From positions 3,052,423 to 3,116,422 of the forward strand of contig NZ_KZ614145.1 in NCBI RefSeq assembly GCF_002884495.1: a stretch of 64,000 bases of DNA, read 5' to 3'. A program made the position numbers and the translations under genes. A model generated the notes under the pieces. The model did not search any database, was not told the origin of the DNA, and saw only the letters and a list, made by a program, of their open reading frames with translations. This stretch comes from Rummeliibacillus pycnus (lineage in GTDB: Bacteria; Bacillota; Bacilli; Bacillales_A; Planococcaceae). Below are positions 49,916-59,019 of the stretch, piece after piece. Position 1 is the stretch's first letter; each line of letters begins with the position of its first letter.

Positions 49916-50650
49916 TTGAAACGAAACAATATAATAATTATGACTGTTTGCGTTTTAGTCATCTCCATTTTTTACGCAAGCTTCAGTAAGGCTGCGGACA
50001 AGGGAAGGTACTATTATGAGCAGACTGGACAGGTATTATGGGATATCCAAACAGAAGAAAAAGTAATCGCATTAACATTTGATGATGGTCCAGATCCAAG
50101 ATATACACCTGAGATTTTAGACTTGTTGGCTAAATACGATGCTAAAGCAACTTTTTTTGTATTAGGTAAAAGTGCTGAAAAGTATCCTAAGATTATTGAA
50201 AGAGCATACGATGAAGGCCATGAACTTGCAAACCACACATATTCCCATCCGTTCAAAGCAAGAGGAAAGAAATTGGTAGATGAGTTAAATAAGACAAATG
50301 AAATTATTGAAGGTATTACGGGTTATTCTCCAGTTCTATTTCGACCTGTAGGCGGTATTTATACAGATGAGATGATTAACACCGCTCAAAAAAGTGGCTT
50401 TAAGGTAGTGATTTGGTCTTGGCATCTTGATACACAGGATTGGAAAAACCCAGGTGTTAGAAGAATTGTGAGGAAAGTATTAAATGGTACAACACCAGGC
50501 GATGTTATTCTGTTTCATGATGGAGGAGGTAATCGCACGCAAACCATAAAGTCTCTTGAGCAGATTTTGCCGATATTACAGAAAAAAGGATATAAATTTG
50601 TAACCATTTCTGAACTTATGGGAGACATGAATCCGAAAATTAAAAAATAA
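49916..50650 (+). CDS. Polysaccharide deacetylase
   Basis: A 244-residue secreted or membrane-anchored NodB-domain enzyme. The start is TTG 49916, 5 nt after GGGGGTGAT, giving a signal-anchor MKRNNIIIMTVCVLVISIFY. All catalytic motifs are present: TFDDGPDPRYT, HELANHTYSH, RPVGG, WSWHLDTQDW and FHDGGGNR. It probably deacetylates peptidoglycan or a related glycan. Compare the degenerate homologue at 17075-17740. Confidence 0.92.
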   Translation: MKRNNIIIMTVCVLVISIFYASFSKAADKGRYYYEQTGQVLWDIQTEEKVIALTFDDGPDPRYTPEILDLLAKYDAKATFFVLGKSAEKYPKIIERAYDEGHELANHTYSHPFKARGKKLVDELNKTNEIIEGITGYSPVLFRPVGGIYTDEMINTAQKSGFKVVIWSWHLDTQDWKNPGVRRIVRKVLNGTTPGDVILFHDGGGNRTQTIKSLEQILPILQKKGYKFVTISELMGDMNPKIKK

Positions 50651-50832
50651 TTACACTTAGAGTAAGGACAACAGATCAAAATGCTCCTTACTCTTTAGTT
50701 TTGTGAAAAACTTCAATAAAATACGGTGGTTTATTAAGATTAAAAAAGAATAAGCTAATTATTTGAAATTATCTCGAATTAATAATATTCTTGAATTGAA
50801 ATACATAATTCTATTTAGGAGGTAATACAACC

Positions 50833-51375
50833 ATGAAAGTTGTAGCAATTGTAGGGAGTATCCGTAAAGAATCATACAATCTAAAATTAGCAAAGTTTAT
50901 ACAAAAACATTATGCTAACAAATTTGACTTAGAAATTTTAAGTTTAATAGATATGCCAATGTACAACCAAGATATCGAAAACGATGCACCTCAAGTTGTT
51001 CTTGATTTTAAAGCAAAAGTTAAAGCTGCTGATGCTGTTCTTTGGGTAACACCAGAATACAATGCATCTATCCCAGGTGTTCTTGGAAATGCGATCGACT
51101 GGTTATCACGTGTTGATAAAGTCATGATTGGTAAACCATCTTGGATTATGGGGGCTTCAATGGGGAATCTTGGAACAGTAAAGGCACAAATGCATTTGCG
51201 TGATATCCTATTTGCATCTGGTCTTGGTTCTCCTGTACTACAAGGTAACGAAGTATATGTAGGTGCTGCTCATACTAAATTCGATGCTGAAGGCAACCTA
51301 ACCGATGAAGGAACCGTAAAATTCTTAGATTCCGTCGTGGAAAACTTTATGAATTGGATGAAATTATATATTTAA
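50833..51375 (+). CDS. NADPH-dependent FMN reductase
   Basis: A 180-residue flavodoxin-fold reductase. The FMN phosphate loop is VGSIRKESYNLKLAK and the second FMN-binding block PEYNASIPGVLGNAIDWLSR. Members include azoreductase/quinone reductases and chromate reductases. It starts at ATG 50833 after AGGAGGTAAT and is monocistronic. Confidence 0.93.
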   Translation: MKVVAIVGSIRKESYNLKLAKFIQKHYANKFDLEILSLIDMPMYNQDIENDAPQVVLDFKAKVKAADAVLWVTPEYNASIPGVLGNAIDWLSRVDKVMIGKPSWIMGASMGNLGTVKAQMHLRDILFASGLGSPVLQGNEVYVGAAHTKFDAEGNLTDEGTVKFLDSVVENFMNWMKLYI

Positions 51376-51395
51376 TAGTTCGAAAATCAAAAACA

Positions 51396-51426
51396 AGACT
51401 CCTGCATTTGCAGGGGCCTTTTTTAA
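51396..51426 (+). terminator. Terminator after the FMN reductase gene
   Basis: CCTGC and GCAGG with flanking pairs form a compact GC hairpin, followed by CCTTTTTT. Confidence 0.8.
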
Positions 51427-51487
51427 ATAAGCAAAAGTCTGCTACTAAGTACATAATTTGCTATGTACGCAAATACAATTTGAAAAG

Positions 51488-51557
51488 TCGCAAGTAAAAA
51501 GTTCAAATTCGCAAGAAAATAACCTGATATCGCAAGAAAAAGCTTCAAATTCGCAAG
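51488..51557. repeat. Four TCGCAAG units at exact 21-bp period
   Basis: TCGCAAG begins at 51488, 51509, 51530 and 51551. The spacers are AT-rich and partly shared (units 1 and 3 end in TTCAAAT). It is intergenic, between the FMN reductase terminator and the GNAT gene at 51675. Confidence 0.85.
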
Positions 51558-51674
51558 TATTATTTTTCAACGAATTAAAGAAAAGTGTGAAAAAGTATTT
51601 AGTTACTCCCTATAAAGGAAATTTGTTACAATAAAATAAATCCAATGTTTAGAATATAAAAGGGGAATAGCTAG

Positions 51675-52154
51675 ATGAAAATTTCTTCACTCCAAGAATA
51701 TTCGAAGGAACAAGTGATCAATTTCTTTATTCAACAATGGGGCACTACAGAAATGGTTATTTCATCAGGAGTATACGATTGTAGCAAATTAGATGGCTAT
51801 GTTTTTCTTAATGATCAACGCAAGATTATTGGCCTCATCACTTATATTATTCGAGGAGAAGAATGCGAAATTGTTTCATTAGATAGCATCGAAGAGAATC
51901 ATGGTATTGGGACAAAACTCGTTCAGGAGGTTGAAAAAACAGCTCTTGCAAAGAAATGTAAACAAGTTACTTTAATCACAACAAATGATAATTTACGCGC
52001 ATTAAAGTTTTACCAAAAGAGAGGATATTTTTTAACAAAGGTTTACCCCAATGCAGTACAAATAGCGAGGAAATACAAACCGGAAATTCCATTTGTAGGA
52101 GATGGTGGAATTCCAATTAGAGATGAAATTGAGCTTCAAAAAGTTTTAGTTTGA
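51675..52154 (+). CDS. GNAT-family N-acetyltransferase
   Basis: A 159-residue GNAT protein with the acetyl-CoA motif SIEENHGIGTKLVQEVEKTA and LRALKFYQKRGYFL. It starts at ATG 51675 after AAAGGGGAA. A LysR regulator follows after 24 nt and is likely in the same transcript. The C-terminal PEIPFVGDGGIPIRDEIEL is shared by a recognisable GNAT subgroup. Substrate unknown. Confidence 0.88.
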   Translation: MKISSLQEYSKEQVINFFIQQWGTTEMVISSGVYDCSKLDGYVFLNDQRKIIGLITYIIRGEECEIVSLDSIEENHGIGTKLVQEVEKTALAKKCKQVTLITTNDNLRALKFYQKRGYFLTKVYPNAVQIARKYKPEIPFVGDGGIPIRDEIELQKVLV

Positions 52155-52178
52155 ATACTACATGAGGGAGAAGCGCTT

Positions 52179-53090
52179 ATGGAAACTGAATGGTTAAGGA
52201 CTTTTTTGGTTGCAGCTAAAACAGAGAACTTCGGGGAAGCAGCTGAAAAACGCTTTTTATCACAATCTACTGTCACTAAACATATTCACCATTTAGAAAA
52301 AGAACTAAAAACATCCTTATTTGAACGAAGTGGCAAAAAGGTACGGTTAAATATGGCGGGTGCTTATTTTTTTGTTAAAGCTGAAAAGTTAATTGAAATG
52401 CTTGATGATTCGCTAAAGAGTACCCAAGCTTTTTTGGATGGTTATACATCTAATTTAACAATTGGTGTAGCACCACAAATCGCCAACTCAATTTTACCGA
52501 TGATCATCGAGCATTTTAATACCAATAAACCGCATATTCAGATATCACTTGAACTATTAAATTCAAATGAAATAGGAGAAGCTGTTTATCGTGGTGCTAT
52601 TGATATCGGTCTATCGAAAATAATACCTATACGAGAATTACAAATTGAGGTAATTGCCGATGAAGCTATTCAATTAGTAAGCCCACCCTCTAAAAGTGAA
52701 GTAGAGCCAACTGAATTATTAAAAAATGAGACAATTTTAACCCATGAGTATGCACCATATTGGGAGGATATTCAACAGGTGCTTATAAGCAAATTCCCCT
52801 CACATAAAAGCATGAAAGTTAACCAAACTGAAGTTATCAAAAATTTTGTTAAGCAAGGGCTGGGTATTGCGTTTTTACCACAAAGTATTGTGCAAAAAGA
52901 GGGAGAAGAAGGAATACTTTGCATTCGTTCTTTAAACTTATTTCAACATATCATGTCGCAAACTTATTTTATTTCTAAATACATATCTAGTGATATCCAG
53001 GCTTTTCTAGAAAGTAGCAAAGCTATTTATTCTACATTAACAGGCAGTAAGACCTTCACTGATGGAAGTTATAAAGGCATTTCAAATTAA
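52179..53090 (+). CDS. LysR-family transcriptional regulator
   Basis: A 303-residue regulator. The N-terminal winged helix reads WLRTFLVAAKTENFGEAAEKRFLSQ / STVTKHIHHLEKELKTSLFER, followed by a periplasmic-binding-fold effector domain. It starts at ATG 52179 after GAGGGAGAAG. Its terminator overlaps the stop codon. Target genes are not evident; the upstream GNAT gene is one candidate. Confidence 0.9.
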   Translation: METEWLRTFLVAAKTENFGEAAEKRFLSQSTVTKHIHHLEKELKTSLFERSGKKVRLNMAGAYFFVKAEKLIEMLDDSLKSTQAFLDGYTSNLTIGVAPQIANSILPMIIEHFNTNKPHIQISLELLNSNEIGEAVYRGAIDIGLSKIIPIRELQIEVIADEAIQLVSPPSKSEVEPTELLKNETILTHEYAPYWEDIQQVLISKFPSHKSMKVNQTEVIKNFVKQGLGIAFLPQSIVQKEGEEGILCIRSLNLFQHIMSQTYFISKYISSDIQAFLESSKAIYSTLTGSKTFTDGSYKGISN

Positions 53091-53108
53091 CAGAAATGCC
53101 TTTTCTTT
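53072..53108 (+). terminator. Terminator overlapping the LysR stop codon
   Basis: AAAGGCATTTC and GAAATGCCTTT form an 11-bp stem, followed by TCTTTT. Confidence 0.85.
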
Positions 53109-53111
53109 TGT

Positions 53112-53864
53112 CTATTTTACTGCAACAAAACGGATTCTCCAATAATCGGCAATCCAAGTATGTTCTTTATATAACTGAGGTTTTAAAATCTTCTCACATA
53201 ATTGAACAACATTATTTTTTTGATCTTCAGACAAATGCTGAAAAATAGTAGTACTAAACATTTGAAGCCAATTTTTGATACCATCATCTCCAATGAGAGG
53301 AGTCGGACGTTCGTATAATGTCATCATTTTTACTTGAAAACCGGCACGTTGTAATAATTCTCTATACGCTTCTGCAGTTGGAAAGTACCATGGAAAATAA
53401 TCTTCAATATACGTATAACCCAATTCATCCATACTTTGTTTAATCGCATTTACGATTGAAGAAATATTTCCTTTCCCACCCATCTCAGCAACAAAACGAC
53501 CATTTGCTTTTAAAGCATTGTAAACATTTTGGACAACCATTTCAGGTTGTTTAATCCAGTGTAATGCAGCGTTGGAGAAAACGGCATCAAATTGATCATG
53601 TACATCAATTTGTGTCGCATCCCGTACAGAAAATTGTAATTGTGGATATTTTCTTTGTGCTTGATGAATCATTGTATCGGATGCATCGATACCATGCACA
53701 AAGGCTCCTTGATTTGCGATTTCACTAGCTAAATCTCCTGTACCACAGCCTAAATCTAATACAGTTTCCCCTTTTTGTGGTGCTAGTAATTCGACTAAAC
53801 TCCCACCAAATTTTGAAACGAAATCATGCTTTTGATCATATAAAGCTGCATTCCATTCACTCAT
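53112..53864 (-). CDS. SAM-dependent class I methyltransferase (Tam-like)
   Basis: A 250-residue methyltransferase. SAM motif I is VLDLGCGTGDLASEI (about 35-49), the acidic post-I residue is in VHGIDASDTMI, and FDAVFSNAALHWI matches trans-aconitate methyltransferase-like proteins. It starts at ATG 53864 behind AAAGGAGATGA on its strand. Substrate uncertain. Confidence 0.86.
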   Translation of the reverse strand: MSEWNAALYDQKHDFVSKFGGSLVELLAPQKGETVLDLGCGTGDLASEIANQGAFVHGIDASDTMIHQAQRKYPQLQFSVRDATQIDVHDQFDAVFSNAALHWIKQPEMVVQNVYNALKANGRFVAEMGGKGNISSIVNAIKQSMDELGYTYIEDYFPWYFPTAEAYRELLQRAGFQVKMMTLYERPTPLIGDDGIKNWLQMFSTTIFQHLSEDQKNNVVQLCEKILKPQLYKEHTWIADYWRIRFVAVK

Positions 53865-54070
53865 TTAATCATCTCCTTTAGATGAGCATAACAGAGAATT
53901 TAATAGAAGAGATATGATTGATAAAGTGTGTATTAATTCCAAATCAGAATATAGACTTAAGTTGTTTCATCCAAGTTCAGCCTAATTACTGAAGGTATGT
54001 ATGATTATCTGCTTGTTATAATTTTTGGTAGTTATTCGAATGTTAAACATTTAAATAAGGGGATGAGGAA

Positions 54071-54493
54071 ATGGAAAACAATTGGCCATATGAAATGAAA
54101 GTAGCGCAAATAAGGGTGGCACGTCCTACAGATCAACTAGATAAACTAGTAGAGTTCTATTGTAAGGGATTAGGGTTAAAAAAGATTGGATCATTTGAGG
54201 GACATCGGGGATATACAGGAGTAATGATTGGACTTCCTGGTTTTGACTATCATTTAGAATTTACCCAACATATTGAGGGTAGTCCTTGTAAAGCACCAAC
54301 AAAGGATAATCTTCTAGTCTTCTATATGCCTAATCGTAAACAAATTGAACAAATCACTAATCGATTAAAAATTATGGGGTATGATTCAGTTGAGCCAGAG
54401 AATGGCTATTGGGGAGAAAAAGGCGTTACGATTGAAGACCCTGATGGATGGAGAATTGTCTTAATGAACACCGCTGGTATTGGTGATAAGTGA
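54071..54493 (+). CDS. VOC-superfamily (glyoxalase-like) protein
   Basis: A 140-residue protein with paired beta-alpha-beta-beta-beta modules. Indicative segments are AQIRVARPTDQLDKLVEFYCKGLGL and the C-terminal WGEKGVTIEDPDGWRIVLMN, which are common in bleomycin-resistance/glyoxalase folds. It starts at ATG 54071 after AAGGGGATGAGG. Activity is unassigned. Confidence 0.85.
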   Translation: MENNWPYEMKVAQIRVARPTDQLDKLVEFYCKGLGLKKIGSFEGHRGYTGVMIGLPGFDYHLEFTQHIEGSPCKAPTKDNLLVFYMPNRKQIEQITNRLKIMGYDSVEPENGYWGEKGVTIEDPDGWRIVLMNTAGIGDK

Positions 54494-54508
54494 TCGATCA
54501 ATTTAACC

Positions 54509-54537
54509 TTGAGCAGTCGATTAATAAATGCTACGAT
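54509..54537 (+). promoter_or_regulatory. Promoter of the thiamine salvage operon
   Basis: TTGAGC (54509-54514) and TACGAT (54532-54537) with a 17-bp spacer lie 17 nt before the first TPP aptamer. Confidence 0.55.
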
Positions 54538-54553
54538 AAAAGCAACTTAAATA

Positions 54554-54634
54554 TTTGCAGGGGGACACGTTTGTGTTGAGAAGGTAAAACCTGACCCTTA
54601 GAACCTGACAGTTAACACTGGCGTAGGGAGCAAA
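54554..54634 (+). promoter_or_regulatory. TPP riboswitch aptamer 1
   Basis: The conserved TPP elements are present in order: AGGGGGACACG, GTTGAGAA, ACCTGACCCTTAGAACCTGA, and CTGGCGTAGGGAGC. P1 is TTTGC with GCAAA. A terminator follows 25 nt downstream. Confidence 0.93.
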
Positions 54635-54659
54635 GTACACAATATCAATTATGTACAGT

Positions 54660-54686
54660 AGCTCTCCAGTATTGGAGAGTTTTTTT
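54660..54686 (+). terminator. Expression-platform terminator of TPP riboswitch 1
   Basis: CTCTCCA and TGGAGAG form a 7-bp stem with a 4-nt loop and seven T. Confidence 0.88.
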
Positions 54687-54706
54687 GTATCCAACCAAAT
54701 ATTTAT

Positions 54707-54786
54707 GTGCGGGGGGACACGTTCGTGTTGAGAAGGTAAAACCTGACCCTTAGAACCTGACAGTTAATACTGACGTAGGGAGCAAC
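54707..54786 (+). promoter_or_regulatory. TPP riboswitch aptamer 2
   Basis: This is a second complete aptamer nearly identical to the first (GGGGGGACACG, GTTGAGAA, ACCTGACCCTTAGAACCTGA, CTGACGTAGGGAGC), but with a shorter P1. It is followed by its own terminator just before tenA. Confidence 0.93.
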
Positions 54787-54796
54787 GAGTCAATAT

Positions 54797-54828
54797 AAGT
54801 CTCTATGTTCCAACATAGAGACTTTTTT
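54797..54828 (+). terminator. Expression-platform terminator of TPP riboswitch 2
   Basis: AAGTCTCTATGTT and AACATAGAGACTT form a 13-bp stem with a 2-nt loop and a T tract. Confidence 0.88.
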
Positions 54829-54859
54829 GCGTCTACGTCCACTAAAAGGAGGACTTAGA

Positions 54860-55543
54860 ATGACATTTTGCGAAGAGATAAGAAAAGAAACGAACCTGTA
54901 TTGGGAAGGGAGTTTTGATCATCCATTTGTAAAAGGGTTAGTTGAAGGGACATTACCAATTGAGAAATTTAAATTTTATATTATGCAGGATGCTTATTAT
55001 TTAAAAAATTACACGAAAGTATTAGCTATTGCCGCTTCAAAAGCAACAACCAATGAAGATATCAACTATTTCCTAGAAACAGCTCGTCACATCAATGAAG
55101 CTGAACTTGAATTACATCGAACAGTTTTCCAAGAGCTTGGTGTTACAGAGCAAGAATTAGCAAATTTTGAACCAGCACCAGCCGCATACAATTATGTGAG
55201 TCATATGTACAATGCTGCTTATAATGGCGATGTTGCTGAAGCGTTTGCTGCCTTGTTCCCATGCCCTTGGCTGTATCAAGAAATTGGAGAAAAGTATAAA
55301 GATGCTAAACCGGGTGTCAAACTCTTCGAAGAATGGATTGCAATGTACAGTGACCCTGATTATAAAGAAAAAATTGAATTACAAAAATCGATGATGAATC
55401 GTTTTGCAGAAGAACAACCAGAAAAAGTAGCATTGTTGAAGTCGCATTTCAAAAAAAGTTGCTTTTATGAATGGAAGTTTTGGGAAATGCCATGGACTTT
55501 AGAAGATTGGAAAGGTGAAGTAGTAAATTATGAGTATATCTAA
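54860..55543 (+). CDS. tenA: Aminopyrimidine aminohydrolase / thiaminase II TenA
   Basis: A 227-residue helical enzyme salvaging the pyrimidine half of degraded thiamine. The ATG at 54860 follows AAAGGAGG; an earlier frame runs into the riboswitch terminator. The catalytic cysteine lies in LFPCPWLYQEIG, with the supporting YIMQDAYYLKNY and EEWIAMYSDPDY blocks. It is first in a four-gene operon and overlaps thiM by 14 nt. It is controlled by two TPP riboswitches. Confidence 0.95.
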   Translation: MTFCEEIRKETNLYWEGSFDHPFVKGLVEGTLPIEKFKFYIMQDAYYLKNYTKVLAIAASKATTNEDINYFLETARHINEAELELHRTVFQELGVTEQELANFEPAPAAYNYVSHMYNAAYNGDVAEAFAALFPCPWLYQEIGEKYKDAKPGVKLFEEWIAMYSDPDYKEKIELQKSMMNRFAEEQPEKVALLKSHFKKSCFYEWKFWEMPWTLEDWKGEVVNYEYI

Positions 55544-56279
55544 AATTCGAATGACAAGTCCTCTTGTTCATTGTATTACAAATTATGTAGTAGCAAACTT
55601 TACAGCGAATGGTTTGTTGGCAATTGGCGCTTCACCTGTAATGGCAGATGAAGTGTCAGAAGTTGAAGAAATGGTATCCAATGCATCTGCATTATTGCTT
55701 AATATCGGAACCATTAACAGTCGTACAAAGCAAGCAATGATACTTGCAGGGCGTAAAGCAAACGAGAGACAAATACCGGTTGTACTGGATCCTGTTGGCG
55801 TAGGTGCTACAGCTTTTCGAAAACAAACGGTTCAAGAATTACTAGAAGCAGTGAAATTTGCTTTAATCCGTTGTAATGTGGGGGAACTAGCAACCATTGC
55901 AGGTGTTAAATGGCAAGCGAAAGGTGTAGACAGTGGTGAAGGAGAGATCGATGTTGTACAAGTTGCACAACAAGTGGCTCGTCAATATCATTGTCTAGTC
56001 ATTGTGACGGGTCCTGCAGATATCTTAACAAATGGCGAGCAAACTTATAGCATTGCAGGAGGTCACGAGTTAATGACACAAGTAACAGGAACAGGCTGCT
56101 TACTTAGTGCCATTTGTACTGCGGCATTAGCTGTTGTAGGCGATCCGTTAATTGTACTTCATGATGTTTTACAAGATTATAAGAATGTTGCAGAACGTGC
56201 ATCCATTGCTGGCCCATTAGGTTCCTTCCAAGTAGAAGTAGTTAATGGATTGCACGATTTATCTAGAGGTGAACAATAA
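55530..56279 (+). CDS. thiM: Hydroxyethylthiazole kinase
   Basis: A 249-residue ribokinase-like enzyme that phosphorylates the thiazole alcohol for reuse. Family blocks are [40 protein letters not shown] and [10 protein letters not shown]. It begins inside the end of tenA at ATG 55530 and its stop overlaps the thiD start by one base (TAATG). It is slightly shorter than the usual 260-270 residues, without an obvious missing motif. Confidence 0.94.
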   Translation: MSISKIRMTSPLVHCITNYVVANFTANGLLAIGASPVMADEVSEVEEMVSNASALLLNIGTINSRTKQAMILAGRKANERQIPVVLDPVGVGATAFRKQTVQELLEAVKFALIRCNVGELATIAGVKWQAKGVDSGEGEIDVVQVAQQVARQYHCLVIVTGPADILTNGEQTYSIAGGHELMTQVTGTGCLLSAICTAALAVVGDPLIVLHDVLQDYKNVAERASIAGPLGSFQVEVVNGLHDLSRGEQ

Positions 56280-57103
56280 TGGATATTGTAATGACAATAG
56301 CAGGTTCTGATAGTGGTGGAGGCGCAGGAATCCAAGCAGATTTAAAAACATTCCAAGAGTTAGGGGTTTTTGGTACATCAGCCATTACCGCATTAACTGC
56401 ACAAAATACTCTGGGTGTAGAGGGGATTTTTCCTTCAACAGCAGAATTTGTACAACAACAAATTGAAGCAGTGTTGAGAGATTTGCCTGTTAAAGCAGCC
56501 AAAACAGGTATGCTTTTTTCGGCAGAAATCATTGAAACAGTTGCACAAAGTTTAAAAGATAAAGAGATCCAACTTGTTATCGATCCAGTCATGATTGCTA
56601 AAGGTGGTGCATCTCTCCTTCAATTAGAAGCTGTAAAAGCATTAAAGAGTTCCTTATTACCACTTGCTACGGTACTAACACCAAATATACCAGAGGCAGA
56701 AGTAATCAGTGGAATGACCATTAAAACGACCGCAGATATTGATAAAGCAGCCAATATTATATTGGATATGGGCGTTGCTTGCGTTGTCATGAAGGGTGGA
56801 CATTTAGAAGGTGAAGAGGCGATTGATACCGTTTATTTCAAGAATGGTACATCATTTTCAATGCAAACCAAACGTATTCAAACGCAACAAACACATGGAA
56901 CAGGCTGCACATTTTCATCTGCAATCACGGCCTTTTTAGGAAAGGGTTCCGACTTACGTGCAGCAATTATTGAAGCAAAGAAATATGTTCAATTAGCGAT
57001 TCAAAATCCTTTAAATATCGGTCATGGTCATGGTCCAACTAATCACTTTGCATATAAAAAGCTAAATGGAAATTGCGAGGTGAGAATACTTGAACAGAAC
57101 TGA
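56279..57103 (+). CDS. thiD: Hydroxymethylpyrimidine/phosphomethylpyrimidine kinase
   Basis: A 274-residue ribokinase-like enzyme converting HMP to HMP-PP. Family motifs are [18 protein letters not shown] at the N-terminus and [12 protein letters not shown] for the anion hole. It starts at ATG 56279 in a one-base overlap with thiM and overlaps thiE by 14 nt. Confidence 0.95.
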   Translation: MDIVMTIAGSDSGGGAGIQADLKTFQELGVFGTSAITALTAQNTLGVEGIFPSTAEFVQQQIEAVLRDLPVKAAKTGMLFSAEIIETVAQSLKDKEIQLVIDPVMIAKGGASLLQLEAVKALKSSLLPLATVLTPNIPEAEVISGMTIKTTADIDKAANIILDMGVACVVMKGGHLEGEEAIDTVYFKNGTSFSMQTKRIQTQQTHGTGCTFSSAITAFLGKGSDLRAAIIEAKKYVQLAIQNPLNIGHGHGPTNHFAYKKLNGNCEVRILEQN

Positions 57104-57716
57104 TTTAGCTGTTTACTTTATTATGGGGACTCCAAATTGTAAGCACGATCCACTAGTAGTTCTTGAGGCAGCGTTAAAAGCAGGTGTAACGATATTTCAA
57201 CTACGTGAAAAAGGAGAGAATGCGTTAAGAGGGAAAGATTTAGAGCGTTTTGCCATAGCATGCCAAATGCTATGTAAAGAGTACAATGTTCCTTTTATCG
57301 TAAATGATGATGTCGAACTTGCTTTGAAAATCAACGCTGACGGTGTTCATGTGGGGCAAGATGATATAGCACTTGGAGAAATTCGCACAAGATTCGATGG
57401 AAAGATTGTTGGCGTCTCTGTGCATACAAAAGAAGAAATGGACAACGCAGTGGCAGGAGGAGCAGATTATGTTGGTATTGGACCAATATTTGAAACAAAA
57501 TCAAAATCTGATGCGAAGAAACCAGCGGGCGTAACGTTTTTACATCAAGCAAGAACAATTTACCCCGAGTTCCCAATTGTCGCGATTGGTGGCATAAGCG
57601 AACAAAACGCTACAGAAGTAATTCAAGCTGGAGCAGATGGTGTAGCAGTTATTTCAGCAATTTGTGAAAGTTCAAATATACAAGCTACTATTCAAACATT
57701 TAAAGCATTATCATAA
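57090..57716 (+). CDS. thiE: Thiamine-phosphate synthase
   Basis: A 208-residue TIM-barrel enzyme joining HMP-PP and thiazole phosphate to thiamine phosphate. The motifs FIVNDDVELALKINADGVHVGQDD, GVSVHTKEEMDNA and VGIGPIFETKSK are typical. The start is TTG 57090 after GCGAGGTGAG. It is last in the salvage operon. Confidence 0.95.
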   Translation: MNRTDLAVYFIMGTPNCKHDPLVVLEAALKAGVTIFQLREKGENALRGKDLERFAIACQMLCKEYNVPFIVNDDVELALKINADGVHVGQDDIALGEIRTRFDGKIVGVSVHTKEEMDNAVAGGADYVGIGPIFETKSKSDAKKPAGVTFLHQARTIYPEFPIVAIGGISEQNATEVIQAGADGVAVISAICESSNIQATIQTFKALS

Positions 57717-57746
57717 AACGAAAACCACCTTAAATACCAAGGTGGT
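57715..57746. terminator. Bidirectional terminator after thiE
   Basis: A near-perfect inverted repeat with AAAACCACCTT and AAGGTGGTTTT at its core (7-nt loop), symmetric enough to stop both convergent transcripts. Confidence 0.85.
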
Positions 57747-57779
57747 TTTCGTTTTATATATGTTATTTTAAAACATTCA

Positions 57780-58970
57780 TTAATGAGTAACTAATTCCGC
57801 ATCTTCAAATTTTTTAACATATGAGTATTTACCAAATGCAGGCTTTTCAGTTAAAGTTTCAATCGGGATAATATCTTGTAATTCTATTGAAACATCCATG
57901 CCAAGTAAATCAGATAGTTCTTTTTGGATTGGACCACAATTGATAGTATTCAAATATTGCAAAATAAAAACAATCGATTCATGTTCATATCTAAGATTCC
58001 ACATAAATGGAACAAGGCTAAGAGCGTACACTGCTTCTTGAATTTCGTACAGACTTATTACTCTATTATTTATAGTAATGGCATCATCTTGTCGACCATA
58101 GTGAACAACAATTGGATTGTCATCACCACAACTACACATTTTTGCTTCACGAATTTCTATTCGATCATTGTTATAATATCGAAGAAGAGGCATTCCTTCT
58201 CTACCAGAAGATATAACACAATTGCCGATTGTATTATTCCGTACTGGATGACCGTTATCATCCACAGCTTCTATTTTTACTTGAGGATGATTAAGGTGAT
58301 AGTGCCCAGCTTGGCAAGTCACAAACAATCCTCCTGTTTCCGTACTACCAAATAATAAATAGACTGGAACACCCCATAGTTTTTCAATATATTTCTTTCT
58401 TGCTGGGGAAACTAATTCGCCTCCTAAAATGAGAGCTCTTAATCCTTGTACTGGGAATTGTTGTCCCATTTGTTTCCCGGTTTGATAGAGCTTTACCGCT
58501 TCTGTAGGACCTAAAGCTAGAATAGTAGGAGATGTTCTATTTATTATTTCTACTACTCTTTTAAGTGGTGTTGCTTGACTCCATTGATCAACACCTATAT
58601 GACCTGCGTGTGCCTTTTCTGCTGCCCAGTACAAGATAAAGGCAGGTAAGGCAACGGCAAATGGAAAACGATTTAAAATTAGGTCATTTTCGTTCAGTTT
58701 GAGATCCGAACGTAGTAAAACATCCGCCTCTTGTTGTATATCGTTATAACTAAACCAACTTGGTGTTGGTGTACCCGTAGTGCCACTAGTTTCATGGTAT
58801 GTTGCAATATCTTGTCGATTGGTGCCTAGCACGTCATATGTATCTACATTTCTAAGATCACTCTTAGTGGTAAAAGGAATGTTGGACCAGTCTTCTAAAT
58901 TTACATTTACTAATTTTTGTTGATAAAATTTAGATTTCAACGCTTTCTCTATAAAGAATTTATTACTCAT
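57780..58970 (-). CDS. PaaK-like adenylate-forming ligase
   Basis: A 396-residue AMP-binding enzyme of the phenylacetate-CoA ligase family. The ATP loop is ETSGTTGTPTPSW, followed by LFGSTETGG and GMPLLRYYNNDRIEI, and a CSCGDDNP segment of the type found in PaaK homologues. The C-terminal lid is short. No phenylacetate pathway, carrier protein or thioesterase gene is adjacent. It starts at ATG 58970 after AGGAGG on its strand. Substrate unknown. Confidence 0.82.
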   Translation of the reverse strand: MSNKFFIEKALKSKFYQQKLVNVNLEDWSNIPFTTKSDLRNVDTYDVLGTNRQDIATYHETSGTTGTPTPSWFSYNDIQQEADVLLRSDLKLNENDLILNRFPFAVALPAFILYWAAEKAHAGHIGVDQWSQATPLKRVVEIINRTSPTILALGPTEAVKLYQTGKQMGQQFPVQGLRALILGGELVSPARKKYIEKLWGVPVYLLFGSTETGGLFVTCQAGHYHLNHPQVKIEAVDDNGHPVRNNTIGNCVISSGREGMPLLRYYNNDRIEIREAKMCSCGDDNPIVVHYGRQDDAITINNRVISLYEIQEAVYALSLVPFMWNLRYEHESIVFILQYLNTINCGPIQKELSDLLGMDVSIELQDIIPIETLTEKPAFGKYSYVKKFEDAELVTH

Positions 58971-59019
58971 AATGAATCCTCCTAAGAACTTTGTTGATAT
59001 GAATAAAATTTAGTATGAA

